A DNA stretch of 64,000 nucleotides, from NCBI RefSeq assembly GCF_004331435.1, contig NZ_SJKA01000009.1:1-64000 (forward strand). Reading direction: 5' to 3'. The notes beneath the pieces are model-generated. The model ran no database searches. It worked only from the letters and a program-made list of their open reading frames with translations, and had not been told where the DNA came from. Position numbers and translations under genes: made by a program. The stretch is from Kribbella sindirgiensis. GTDB lineage: Bacteria; Actinomycetota; Actinomycetes; Propionibacteriales; Kribbellaceae. Of the stretch, positions 18,172 to 26,175 are shown in pieces (position 1 is the first letter of the stretch; each line of letters starts with the position of its first letter).

Positions 18172-19605
18172 ATGACTGTCACGGTGACGACGCTGAAGGG
18201 CGTCGAGACGAAGATCGGCAACGAGATGCTCGACGAACTCCGGATGACGATCCGGGGTGACGTGCTGACGCCGGAGGACCCGGGCTATGCGGGGGTTCGC
18301 TCGGCCTACAACGCGATGTATCCGGGGAGGCCGTCGCTGGTCGTACGTCCCAGCGGGACCGCGGACGTGATCAGCGCGATCAATTTCGCCCGGGAGAACG
18401 GTCTCCTGGTCGCTGTTCGTGGAGGTGGTCACTCGGTCGCCGGGCTCTCGAGTGTCGACGGAGGGTTGCTCCTCGACCTCGCCCGGATGAACGGCGTCGA
18501 CGTCGACCCCGAGGCCCGGACGGTGCGGGTCCAGGGCGGAGCGCTGATCGGCGACATGGACCACGAGACCCAGGCCTTCGGGCTCGTCGCCCCGAGCGGC
18601 GTCGTCTCCGACACCGGCGTCGCGGGGCTGACACTCGGCGGCGGCGAGGGATGGGTTCGCCGCCAGTACGGGCTGGCGATCGACAACCTGTTGTCCGCCC
18701 AGGTGGTGTGCGCGGACGGGCAGGTGCGGACGGCGTCAGCGGACTCGAATCCTGATCTGTTCTGGGCAATCCGCGGCGGCGGCGGCAATTTCGGCGTGGT
18801 CACCTCGTTCACGTTCCAATGCCGGCCGGTGGGCCCGACGGTGGCGTTCGCCGGCGTCTTCCATCCCGTCGAGGACGCCGAGAACGTGTACCGGCAGTTC
18901 CGCGACTGGGCCGCGACGGTGCCCGACGAGATCTCGGCCCTGATCGGATGTACGACGCTCCCGGCCAGCGAGCACACACCGCCGCAGATCCACAACGTAC
19001 CGATGATCGTCACCGGCGCCGTGTACTCCGGCGACCCGGAGGAGGGCATGAAGATCATTCAGCCCCTCCGCGACATCGGCACCCCACTCGCCGACATTTC
19101 CGGCCCGCTCCCGTTCGTCGGTGTTCAGACCGCCTTCGACGAGTTCTTCCGGCGCGGAACGCTGCGCAGTTACTGGAAGTCGACGTTCGTGGAGGATCTC
19201 ACCGACCCGATCCTCGACATCATCGTGGCCAAGGCCCGCAACCGACCGCACGACCGGGTCTTCGTCATCGCCTTCCTGATGGGCGGCGCGATCAATCGGG
19301 TGGGAGCAACCGACACCGCCTACAGCGAGCGATCGGCGAAGTGGATGGTGTCGATCGACGGCAACTGGGAGGACGCCGCCGACGACGACAAGGTCATCTC
19401 GTGGGTCCGCGGCGCGTGGGGCGAGGTCCACGAGCACGGGACAGGTTCGCTGTACCTGAACTTCAACAGCGTCGCCGACGAGGCAGTCACCGTGGGCGTC
19501 GAGAGCGCTTTCGGCAGCAACCTCGAACGGCTCGCCGCGATCAAGACGACGTACGACCCGGACAACTTCTTCCGCCTGAACAACAACATCACCCCGGGAG
19601 CCTGA
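18172..19605 (+). CDS. FAD-dependent oxidase, berberine-bridge (BBE)/PCMH family
   Basis: 477 residues. The FAD-binding PCMH domain shows RPSGTADVISAINFARENG and AVRGGGHSVAG, where His87 is the usual covalent-FAD histidine. GVVSDTGVAGLTLGGGEGWVRR follows. The C-terminal BBE motif includes YLNFNSVADE and YDPDNFFRLNNNI. The second, cysteine-type FAD attachment is not obvious (GGGEGW instead of GGGxGxxxxxxG), so single covalent linkage is likely. Family members oxidise sugars, alkaloids or antibiotic precursors. ATG 18172 follows AGGAG at 18153-18157; no signal peptide. Confidence 0.9.
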   Translation: MTVTVTTLKGVETKIGNEMLDELRMTIRGDVLTPEDPGYAGVRSAYNAMYPGRPSLVVRPSGTADVISAINFARENGLLVAVRGGGHSVAGLSSVDGGLLLDLARMNGVDVDPEARTVRVQGGALIGDMDHETQAFGLVAPSGVVSDTGVAGLTLGGGEGWVRRQYGLAIDNLLSAQVVCADGQVRTASADSNPDLFWAIRGGGGNFGVVTSFTFQCRPVGPTVAFAGVFHPVEDAENVYRQFRDWAATVPDEISALIGCTTLPASEHTPPQIHNVPMIVTGAVYSGDPEEGMKIIQPLRDIGTPLADISGPLPFVGVQTAFDEFFRRGTLRSYWKSTFVEDLTDPILDIIVAKARNRPHDRVFVIAFLMGGAINRVGATDTAYSERSAKWMVSIDGNWEDAADDDKVISWVRGAWGEVHEHGTGSLYLNFNSVADEAVTVGVESAFGSNLERLAAIKTTYDPDNFFRLNNNITPGA

Positions 19606-19606
19606 G

Positions 19607-19641
19607 AGAAGGGCCGGGCGCACCAAGCGTCCGGCCCTTCT
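19607..19641 (+). terminator. Terminator after the FAD oxidase
   Basis: AGAAGGGCCGG (19607-19617) pairs with CCGGCCCTTCT (19631-19641), with GCG/CGT inside. It begins 2 nt after the stop. Confidence 0.75.
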
Positions 19642-19680
19642 GGGGGCGCCGGTGACCCGTGGCTCGCCGACAATCACGGC

Positions 19681-21036
19681 GTGCAGATCAATCGCCGTGC
19701 GTTCGGGACGCTGGCCGGTGGCGTCGTACTCGGGGTTCTGGCCGGATGCGACAAGCCCGACGCCGCGGCGAGCCTCCTGGAGTGGATGCGCCGGCTCGAC
19801 GGCGTCGAGAAGGCCGAACTGGCCGGCGCCGCCGACAGCAGGTACATCCTCCTGACGCTGGCGAAGCAGCGGTCGGATAAGGACGTGACCTCGCTGATCG
19901 CCAAGGTCAGGGAGGAGTACGCGCAGCGCGAGGACGAGGACGTCCCCAGAGTTGAGCTGGAGATCGACACGTTCCGCGCCGAGTTCTACATGTCCCTTCC
20001 GAACAGGGACGAGGACGTGGCGCGGGTTCTTTGGCTCCGTCGTGACGGCCGGGCGACGGCGTCGACGTACGGATCGTCGGGGCTGATCGTGACCGCTCCA
20101 CCGGCCGCGGTGGCCGGAGTCGCCGTCGGACTGGACCAGGTGGTGCCGAGCGACGGCGGCCGGCGTACACACCGGGTCGAATCCGCAAACCGCGAGGTCG
20201 TGGTCCAGTGGACCGACAGCCCCAGTCTCAACTTCCGCCTCGATCGCGATGCGACCCAGCATTTCGTCGATCTGCAGCGGCGGTTTCCGCACCTGACCGG
20301 GTGGATCGAGGCGCCGGACAGCCGGGCAGGCGTCTACTTCTCGGCCGCTGACATCGGCCTGGACGCCCTGCTGAAGACGTTGCCGACCCTGGCGATCGCG
20401 CGGCAGTTCAGTGAGCTGGAACTCGGCTGGGGACCGGCCCGGGCGCGCTACACCGACTTCGCGAAGGCGTTCACTCCTCAGGTCCGCAGACTGACCGCGG
20501 ACCTGATGAAGATCCCCGACGTCATTCAGATCGATCTCGGTGCCGACAGGCCGAGATCGGTCACCGTTCGGAACGGCGCCGGGTACGTCGCCGCGGTTGC
20601 GAGCCTGCGCAAAGGCTGGGGCTCCTACCTGCCGATCGACCTGGTCAGAAGGCGATCGCGATTCGTCGGGAAACTGAGCAACCCGGTCTTCACGGGCTCA
20701 CCGTTCGACACCGGCCCGCAGTACCGGGTCCACGTGGCCGTTGCCGACGTCGCCGGGGTGACCGGGGTTCAGGTCGGCCCGTCGGCCGCCAACCTGACCA
20801 TCGCTCACGACATCACCGACGCCGACCTCACCGCGGCCCTCAAGGCGATGACCGAACTCCCGGCCACACACCAGATCAACCTGTACGTGAGCCAGGATCC
20901 GGACTTGCTCGCGTCCGCGGTCCTTGGCCAGGTGGTCAGCCGCACCTACCGACCCCCAGTCCCCACCCCGGCCGAAGTCTCCCCGACCCTGATCACCCGC
21001 GTCACCAAGACCTGCGCCCGCGTATTCCAGCCCTGA
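19681..21036 (+). CDS. Lipoprotein of unknown function
   Basis: 451 residues, not recognised. The start QINRRAFGTLAGGVVLGVL ends in the lipobox LAGC (Cys23), so it is a membrane-anchored exported protein; the paired Arg before the hydrophobic core hints at Tat export. The remainder is soluble alpha/beta with several similar-looking modules of alternating strands (for example around residues 30-115, 130-240 and 260-400), without cysteines or catalytic motifs that I can name. It stands alone between terminators. Confidence 0.6.
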   Translation: MQINRRAFGTLAGGVVLGVLAGCDKPDAAASLLEWMRRLDGVEKAELAGAADSRYILLTLAKQRSDKDVTSLIAKVREEYAQREDEDVPRVELEIDTFRAEFYMSLPNRDEDVARVLWLRRDGRATASTYGSSGLIVTAPPAAVAGVAVGLDQVVPSDGGRRTHRVESANREVVVQWTDSPSLNFRLDRDATQHFVDLQRRFPHLTGWIEAPDSRAGVYFSAADIGLDALLKTLPTLAIARQFSELELGWGPARARYTDFAKAFTPQVRRLTADLMKIPDVIQIDLGADRPRSVTVRNGAGYVAAVASLRKGWGSYLPIDLVRRRSRFVGKLSNPVFTGSPFDTGPQYRVHVAVADVAGVTGVQVGPSAANLTIAHDITDADLTAALKAMTELPATHQINLYVSQDPDLLASAVLGQVVSRTYRPPVPTPAEVSPTLITRVTKTCARVFQP

Positions 21037-21103
21037 ACCTGTTGCCGATTGGCTTCCGGGTCAACTAGATTCGCCCCTTCTCGATCACGGGGGACCGGTC
21101 GCC

Positions 21104-21970
21104 ATGCGTGATGAAGCAGTATGCATTCTGTGTGCGGCGCGCGGACCTTTCCGCCGTCGCTTCACCAAGGACGGCTACGGAGTCGCCGAGTGCCAGGCGT
21201 GCGGCCTCGTTCAGCTCCAGCCCACGCCGACGCCGGAAACCCTCCGTGCCCTGTACGAGACGGACTCGTACTTCGGCGGCGAGGGCTCCGGCTACTCGGA
21301 GTACGAGAGCCAGGAGCCGGAGTACCTCGCAACCTTCCGTGAGGACGTCCGCCGGATCGCCGAGTTCGTCCCGTCCGGCAAGGTGCTGGAGGTGGGCTGC
21401 GGCTACGGCTACTTTCTCCAGTGCGCTCTGGACGCCGGGTACGACGCCTACGGCATCGACCTCTCACCAACCGCGGTCAAGTGGGCCTCAGAACGGCTGC
21501 CGAACCGGGTCTTCTGCGGTTTGCTGGAGGAGGTGCCCGAGATCCAGGAGCAGCAGTACGACGTCATTTTCGGATCACACCTCATCGAGCACCTCACCGA
21601 ACCGGGCGCCTTCCTCGAACGCGCCGGCCGCCTGCTCCGGCCGGGCGGTCTGCTCGTCCTGGTAACCCCCAACATCAGAAGCCTGCTGTCCCGGGCATCC
21701 GGCCGACGCTGGGTGTCGTACAAGATCCCCGAACACGTCAGCTACTACGACCCCGACACCATCGCAGCTCTCCTGAAGCGCGCCGGCTTCACCGTCAGCG
21801 CCGTCGACAGCGCCTACCAGTACTACGCACTCCCGTTCGTAGCCACCCGCCTACGCGAACTCCTGGACCCCGTCTCCCGCCTGATCCCACCCATCGAACG
21901 CCTCCAGGCCCTCCACACCCGCCGAATCCGCGTAACCAGCGGCTCGATGCGAGTCATAGCCCAGAAATGA
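21104..21970 (+). CDS. Class I SAM methyltransferase with N-terminal zinc ribbon
   Basis: 288 residues. Cys7-x2-Cys10 and Cys30-x2-Cys33 form a rubredoxin-like metal knuckle, followed by a Methyltransf_23-type domain: VLEVGCGYGYFLQ (motif I), AYGIDLS (motif II), FGSHLIEHLTEP and RLLRPGGLLVLVTPN. This layout is typical of sugar- or secondary-metabolite C/O-methyltransferases. The 3' third of the gene is markedly C-rich. There are no pathway neighbours, so the substrate is open. Confidence 0.88.
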   Translation: MRDEAVCILCAARGPFRRRFTKDGYGVAECQACGLVQLQPTPTPETLRALYETDSYFGGEGSGYSEYESQEPEYLATFREDVRRIAEFVPSGKVLEVGCGYGYFLQCALDAGYDAYGIDLSPTAVKWASERLPNRVFCGLLEEVPEIQEQQYDVIFGSHLIEHLTEPGAFLERAGRLLRPGGLLVLVTPNIRSLLSRASGRRWVSYKIPEHVSYYDPDTIAALLKRAGFTVSAVDSAYQYYALPFVATRLRELLDPVSRLIPPIERLQALHTRRIRVTSGSMRVIAQK

Positions 21971-22010
21971 AGGAGGGCCGGACGCTCAGCGCCCAGCCCT
22001 TCCGATATGG

Positions 22011-22095
22011 CGGAGGATACGAGATTCGAACTCGTGAGGGGTTGCCCCCAACACGCTTTCCAAGCGTGCGCCCTAGGCCTCTAGGCGAATCCTCC
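22011..22095 (-). tRNA. tRNA-Ser (anticodon GGA)
   Basis: On the minus strand the 5' acceptor arm GGAGGAT (22095-22089) pairs with ATCCTCC (22018-22012), with discriminator G at 22011. The anticodon arm is CACGC-TTGGAAA-GCGTG with GGA in the loop. A long variable arm (class II, TTGGGGGCAACCCC) and GTTCGAATC T-loop are present. The genome encodes CCA after the discriminator (22010-22008). Confidence 0.95.
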
Positions 22096-22189
22096 AAGCG
22101 GAGAGAATACCGAGGCGGCGCGGGATTCCGAAATCGGGTGTGAACCTGGAGGCGGGCCGGCGCGACTGTGGGGGTGAGGGAGGTGGCGT

Positions 22190-22699
22190 GTGGAGTCGGC
22201 TTGGGTGGCTGTGGTGGTGCGGGCTCAGGTGGGGGACCGGGAGGCGGTTGCTGAGCTCGTTCGGGGGTGGCACGAACCGGTGTGGGGGTACGTGCGCCAC
22301 ATGCTCGGGCGGGCCGACCTGGCCGATGACGTGTCGCAGGAGGTGTGGTTGGCCGTCGTACGTGGGCTGCCGCGGCTCAAGGAGCCGGAGCGGTTCGCGG
22401 CGTGGCTCTTCACCATCGCCCGGCGCAGTGTGGTCAACCAGTTGAGGCAGAGGTACGCCGAACAGCCGCACGTCGACGTGGACGAGGAACCCGACCCGGC
22501 GGATCACGTGATCGAGCGGATCGACGTACGGCGGTTGCTGGGCGGTGTGCCTGTGATGGAGCGGGAGGTGCTGGTGCTGTTCCACCTGGAGGACCTCAGC
22601 TTGGAGGAGTGCGCAGAGGTGCTCGGCGTACCGGTGGGGACCGTGAAGTCGCGTCTGTACCGAGCACGCCGGCTGTTGCGAGAGGAGGCAGGGTCGTGA
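22190..22699 (+). CDS. ECF (group 4) RNA polymerase sigma factor
   Basis: 169 residues. Region 2 is seen in WGYVRHMLGRADLADDVSQEVW and PERFAAWLFTIARRSVVNQLR. Region 4 is MEREVLVLFHLEDLSLEECAEVL and VPVGTVKSRLYRARRLLREE. Start is GTG 22190 with GGGAGG upstream. Its stop overlaps the next gene by 4 nt. No zinc-containing (HxxxCxxC) anti-sigma domain is encoded downstream; instead a four-helix membrane protein follows and is the best candidate partner. Confidence 0.92.
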   Translation: MESAWVAVVVRAQVGDREAVAELVRGWHEPVWGYVRHMLGRADLADDVSQEVWLAVVRGLPRLKEPERFAAWLFTIARRSVVNQLRQRYAEQPHVDVDEEPDPADHVIERIDVRRLLGGVPVMEREVLVLFHLEDLSLEECAEVLGVPVGTVKSRLYRARRLLREEAGS

Positions 22700-23103
22700 T
22701 CTCAGCAGAGGAAACCATCGCTGGACTGCATGACTCGCTCTCACTGCGGCGACGGGTCCGGTCCGTGGTCCAGCTCTGCGGTGCGGGTGCTGTGGTCGCA
22801 CTGGTCGGAGTGCTCTGGCTGACCGAGGACAGGTTGCCGGCACGGGCACAGGTCGGATTTGCCGCCCTCCTGCTCGTTGGGCTCGGTGTCATGGCCAGAG
22901 CGGTCTACGTACTTCGTCAGCACGGTCACCTGTTCGCCAGGGACCGAGTGATCGCGGGCTGGATCGCCTCCGGTTTCGCCGTACTCCTGGCGATCGGACT
23001 CGCACTCGCCGGACACGGCCGACTCGGTCTGCTGTTCGTACCAGCAGCGCTGGCCTACCTCTTGTTCACCCATCTGGCAAAGAGACGACTGGAGCGACGA
23101 TGA
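22696..23103 (+). CDS. Four-helix membrane protein coupled to the sigma factor (possible anti-sigma)
   Basis: 135 residues from GTG 22696, overlapping the sigma stop (GTGA). A 20-residue charged N-terminus is followed by predicted helices at about 24-42, 52-72, 84-105 and 109-127, with Arg-rich loops (AKRRLERR at the end). It is not a known anti-sigma family that I can recognise. Position and overlap suggest it holds or senses for the sigma factor at the membrane; that is inference. Confidence 0.65.
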   Translation: MISAEETIAGLHDSLSLRRRVRSVVQLCGAGAVVALVGVLWLTEDRLPARAQVGFAALLLVGLGVMARAVYVLRQHGHLFARDRVIAGWIASGFAVLLAIGLALAGHGRLGLLFVPAALAYLLFTHLAKRRLERR

Positions 23104-23213
23104 AACCGATCGGACCATTGGCCATTGCCCTGAGGCGCTTCGGCACCAAGCGCGCCGGCCTGGTGATCGCAGCCGTGCTAATTCTCCTGCTGGTGATCGG
23201 CCTGCTGATCTAA
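23100..23213 (+). CDS. 37-aa single-helix membrane microprotein
   Basis: MKPIGPLAIALRRFGTKR followed by one hydrophobic helix (AGLVIAAVLILLLVIGLLI) at the very C-terminus. ATG 23100 overlaps the stop of the four-helix protein (ATGA) and a GGAGCGACG Shine-Dalgarno-like sequence lies just upstream. The third gene of the sigma operon; function unknown. A basic N-terminus followed by a tail helix predicts cytoplasm-in topology. Confidence 0.65.
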   Translation: MKPIGPLAIALRRFGTKRAGLVIAAVLILLLVIGLLI

Positions 23214-23219
23214 CGCCAC

Positions 23220-24035
23220 CTACCCGAGGAGGGTGGGGGCTAGTGCGCGCCACTGCTCGATCGGCTGGGGGCCGGTGACTCCGGTGATGACGTTGATCGC
23301 GACGTGGTCGGCGCCGGCGTCGAGGTGCTCGGTCAGCTTGGTCTTGATGTCGGCTGGGCTGCCCCAGGCGGCGAGTGAATCGATCATGTGGTCCGGCAGC
23401 GAGGACAGGTCGCTTTCACTGAACCCCTGGCGCTTGAGCGAGCTCATGTAGCCAGGGATCGACGTAAAGAAGCTGATGGTGTCCCGTGCGATCGCCCGGG
23501 CTCGGTCGGCGTCTGACTCCAGTACGACGAGGTGGCTGACGGCGAGGAGCTTGTCTGGCCCCAGGACCTTCCGCGCCTCGGCGGAGTACGCCGCACTGGT
23601 CAGGAACGGGTACGCGCCGGCGGACCGGTCCGCGGCGAGCTTCAGCATCCGCGGACCGAGCGCAGCGAGCAGCCGGTGCTCGACAGGCACGTCAAGCTCG
23701 TCCAGGTACGCGTTGAGCGTGGCGATCGGCTTGGCGCCGTGTGCCCCACCCAGACCGACCGTGAACCGTCCCGGCGCGGAGGCCTCGAGCGCGGCGTACG
23801 TCGTACTCACGTCGCCGGCGCGGTACTTCACCACCGCCAGGATCCCGCTGACGAACTTGATCGCCGTCGTCGCCCCCACCAGATCGACGATGGTCTGCAG
23901 CCCGGGCAGCGGCCCGCCGGACAACCAGATCGCCGGGTACCCGAGCTCCTCGGCCGCCCGCGCCGCCGCGATGGACTCCGCACTGCTGTCGAGCCCGGTC
24001 GTGATCCCGAAGGGCCCGAATTGATGATCCGTCAC
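23220..24035 (-). CDS. LLM-class F420-dependent oxidoreductase
   Basis: 271 residues with the TIM-barrel bacterial-luciferase-like fold: SSAESIAAARAAEELGYPAIWL, ALEASAPGRFTVGLGG, and the C-terminal WGSPADIKTKLTEHLDAGADHV. Actinobacterial members of this subgroup typically use coenzyme F420. Start is GTG 24035 behind GGTGG; codons farther upstream encode no family sequence. Substrate unknown. Confidence 0.9.
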   Translation of the reverse strand: MTDHQFGPFGITTGLDSSAESIAAARAAEELGYPAIWLSGGPLPGLQTIVDLVGATTAIKFVSGILAVVKYRAGDVSTTYAALEASAPGRFTVGLGGAHGAKPIATLNAYLDELDVPVEHRLLAALGPRMLKLAADRSAGAYPFLTSAAYSAEARKVLGPDKLLAVSHLVVLESDADRARAIARDTISFFTSIPGYMSSLKRQGFSESDLSSLPDHMIDSLAAWGSPADIKTKLTEHLDAGADHVAINVITGVTGPQPIEQWRALAPTLLG

Positions 24036-24152
24036 CCACCAAGCTTGACCCCGGCACGCGAGCCGCGCACGCATGTTCGCTGAGAGCTCAGAGGCCGGTG
24101 AATGCACCGGTGGATTTCGGTCGCGGTGAGGGGATCCCGTACACTCGTGGCT

Positions 24153-24241
24153 GGTTCCCCGCGTGGCGGTATCTCGCCCAATCCCCCCAGGGCCGGAAGG
24201 CAGCAAGGGTAAGTGAGCTCTTCCGGGTGCGCGGGGAATCC
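24153..24241 (+). ncRNA. ffs: Signal recognition particle RNA (4.5S-type, small)
   Basis: GGTTCCCCGCG at the 5' end pairs with CGCGGGGAATCC at the 3' end. The apical conserved domain carries GGCCGGAAGGCAGCAAGGGT (24191-24210), the Ffh-binding GGAA tetraloop and internal loop. The RNA partners Ffh in co-translational targeting. A -10-like TACACT (24140-24145) sits 7 nt upstream of the 5' end. The gap 24036-24139 shows nothing else. Confidence 0.95.
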
Positions 24242-24291
24242 TCATGTCCGGGCACTGTCTAGGCTTGGTCCTCCCGAGACAGAGGAGCGCG

Positions 24292-25110
24292 ATGAACCCC
24301 GAGAGCCGTTACCTGCAGGAACTGATCATCGCGGAGCTCGGTGTGCCCGCGGCGTTCGACGTGGACACCGAGGTCGAGCAGCGCGTGGAGTTCCTCGCCG
24401 ACCGGCTCCGGCGGACCGGCGCGACGGCGTACGTGCTCGGGATCAGCGGCGGTGTCGACTCCGCCACGGCGGGCCGCCTCTGTCAGCTCGCGGTGGAGCG
24501 GGTCCGGTCGGAGGGCGGTCAGGCGACGTTCATCGCGATGCGGCTGCCGTACGGCGTGCAGGCCGACGAGGCGGACGCCCAGCGCGCGCTCGAGTTCATC
24601 AAGCCCGACGAGACCCTGGTGGTCGACGTGAAGCCGGCGACCGACGCCATGGTCGAGGCGGTGCGGCACTCCGGCCTCGGCGACCGTGAGGATTTCCACG
24701 TCGGCAACATCAAGGCTCGTCAGCGCATGGTCGCGCAGTACCTCGTGGCCGGCGCCCGCGGCGGTCTGGTGGTCGGCACGGACCACGCGGCGGAGGCGGT
24801 GATGGGCTTCTTCACCAAGTACGGCGACGGCGCGTGCGACCTGACCCCGCTGTCCGGGCTCTCCAAGCGCCGCGTCCGCGCGGTCGGCGAGTGGCTCGGC
24901 GCGTCACCGGAGATCACCGGCAAGGTGCCCACCGCGGACCTGGAGACCAACAACCCAGGCGTCCCCGACGAGGCCGTGCTCGGCGTGACCTACGACGAAA
25001 TCGACGACTTCCTCGAGGGCCACGACGTGAACGAGAAGGCCGCGACCACGATCATCGCGACCCACCGCCGTACGGCTCACAAACGGGCCGTCCCGCTCGC
25101 TTTGAGCTAG
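24292..25110 (+). CDS. nadE: NAD+ synthetase, ammonia-dependent
   Basis: 272 residues. The ATP-pyrophosphatase P-loop SGGVDS is at residues 52-57. GTDHAAEAVMGFFTKYGDGACDLTPL and KVPTADLETNNPGVPDE are the NadE active-site segments. It amidates nicotinic acid adenine dinucleotide to NAD+ using ammonia. There is no N-terminal nitrilase (glutaminase) domain. ATG 24292 follows AGAGGAG. It stands alone between ffs and the SRPBCC gene. Confidence 0.95.
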   Translation: MNPESRYLQELIIAELGVPAAFDVDTEVEQRVEFLADRLRRTGATAYVLGISGGVDSATAGRLCQLAVERVRSEGGQATFIAMRLPYGVQADEADAQRALEFIKPDETLVVDVKPATDAMVEAVRHSGLGDREDFHVGNIKARQRMVAQYLVAGARGGLVVGTDHAAEAVMGFFTKYGDGACDLTPLSGLSKRRVRAVGEWLGASPEITGKVPTADLETNNPGVPDEAVLGVTYDEIDDFLEGHDVNEKAATTIIATHRRTAHKRAVPLALS

Positions 25111-25128
25111 GCGGGCGACGAGGCCGGC

Positions 25129-25533
25129 TCAGGCTGTGTGGGCGAGTTGGAGTTGGCGGACGCGGTTGGCGAGGCGGGCCAGGCGGATGGTGGCGATGTT
25201 CCGGTAGGCGGGGCGTAGGACGGTCGCGAGCGGGCCGGACTGCTCGAACGTGTGGGTCACGCGGCTGTCCGCTCCGATGGTCCACGTGCCGACCTCACGG
25301 AAACCGGGGACCTGCCAGACGATCTCGATGCGGTCCACCTCGACCACCGTGTACTGCAGTTCGCCGGAGAAGCCTGGCCGCACGCGGAGCGCGTAGCGGG
25401 TCCCCGGGTTCGTCTCGCGGGGGCCGTCGATGGCGATGAACGCCTCGTTCCACTCCGGCAGGCCCAGGGCGTCCAGCAGCACCTGCCGGATCGCCGCCTG
25501 GCCGGCGTGGATGGTCTCGGTGGCCTGTTCCAT
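25129..25533 (-). CDS. SRPBCC (START/Bet v1-like) family protein
   Basis: 134 residues. TETIHAGQAAIRQVLLDALGLPEW, then strands RYALRVRPGF, YTVVEVDRIEIVWQVPG and VTHTFEQSGPLATVLRP ending in a long C-terminal helix match the polyketide-cyclase/SRPBCC helix-grip fold that binds hydrophobic ligands. It sits 2 nt after the MarR gene, in the same operon. Confidence 0.82.
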   Translation of the reverse strand: MEQATETIHAGQAAIRQVLLDALGLPEWNEAFIAIDGPRETNPGTRYALRVRPGFSGELQYTVVEVDRIEIVWQVPGFREVGTWTIGADSRVTHTFEQSGPLATVLRPAYRNIATIRLARLANRVRQLQLAHTA

Positions 25534-25535
25534 GA

Positions 25536-26012
25536 CTAGTTCTCCTGGTGGGCGAGTGCGGGACCCCGACGGCGGGCCAGGGCAGCCCCGGTCGGGAAGG
25601 CGTCGGCGAGCGAACGAAGGGTCGAGATCGTCTCGTCGAGTGCCTGGCCGGCGAGACGGTCGTCCATGGTGCGGTGCAGCCGGTTCTCCGCGGTGATGAT
25701 GCGGCGGTGCAGCGCGCGGCCCTGCGGAGTCAGGCTGAGCGCGAGATAACGCCGGTCGATCGTGTCGATGCCCCGTTTCACCAGACCCTGGGCGACGAGC
25801 CGGTCGACGAGACGGCTCGGGCTGTTGCCGGTCTCGCAGACGAGCAGTCCGCCGAGCGCGTTCAGCGTCAGTGGGCCGTGGTCACGGAGCACGCGCAGAA
25901 CCTCTGCCTGGGAAGGCGTGATGCCCAGCGGGCGCAGCTCCGCGGCGAGCAGGCGGTTGCCCTCACGCTGGATCGCCAGCACGAGATAACGAAGCTCCTC
26001 GACAACCTTCAT
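25536..26012 (-). CDS. MarR family transcriptional regulator
   Basis: About 158 residues. The winged HTH includes LGITPSQAEVLRVLRDHGPL, LLVCETGNSPSRLVDRLVAQG and the wing RRYLALSLTPQGRALH. Two ATGs are possible: 26021 and 26012. The TAATAT -10 box would place the RNA start almost exactly at 26012, so I favour a leaderless start there. It likely represses itself, the SRPBCC gene and perhaps the divergent acyl-CoA synthetase. Confidence 0.88.
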   Translation of the reverse strand: MKVVEELRYLVLAIQREGNRLLAAELRPLGITPSQAEVLRVLRDHGPLTLNALGGLLVCETGNSPSRLVDRLVAQGLVKRGIDTIDRRYLALSLTPQGRALHRRIITAENRLHRTMDDRLAGQALDETISTLRSLADAFPTGAALARRRGPALAHQEN

Positions 26013-26019
26013 GACAGAC

Positions 26020-26047
26020 ATATTACACGACACGTATGTCATGTCAT
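26020..26047 (-). promoter_or_regulatory. MarR promoter with embedded operator
   Basis: On the minus strand ATGACA (26047-26042), a 16-nt spacer and TAATAT (26025-26020) form a promoter. The spacer contains GACA-CGTA-TGTC (26029-26040), an inverted repeat ideally placed for repression by the MarR protein. Confidence 0.55.
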
Positions 26048-26089
26048 CTGTTGGTCCAGAGAGTCTCGCGGACTGTTGCCTGAGGCGAC

Positions 26090-26133
26090 AGTTCCGGAAG
26101 AGTTCCGGATGAGTGCCGGAGAAAGTCCGGTTG
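26090..26133. repeat. Four 11-bp tandem repeats with CCGG core
   Basis: AGTTCCGGAAG, AGTTCCGGATG, AGTGCCGGAGA and AAGTCCGGTTG follow each other without gaps, so CCGG recurs on the same helix face. They lie 43 nt before the acyl-CoA synthetase start. This may be an array of activator or repressor sites. Confidence 0.6.
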
Positions 26134-26175
26134 AGGTCATGGTCAAGGTGACATCGCGGCTGGCACAGTGTCTGC

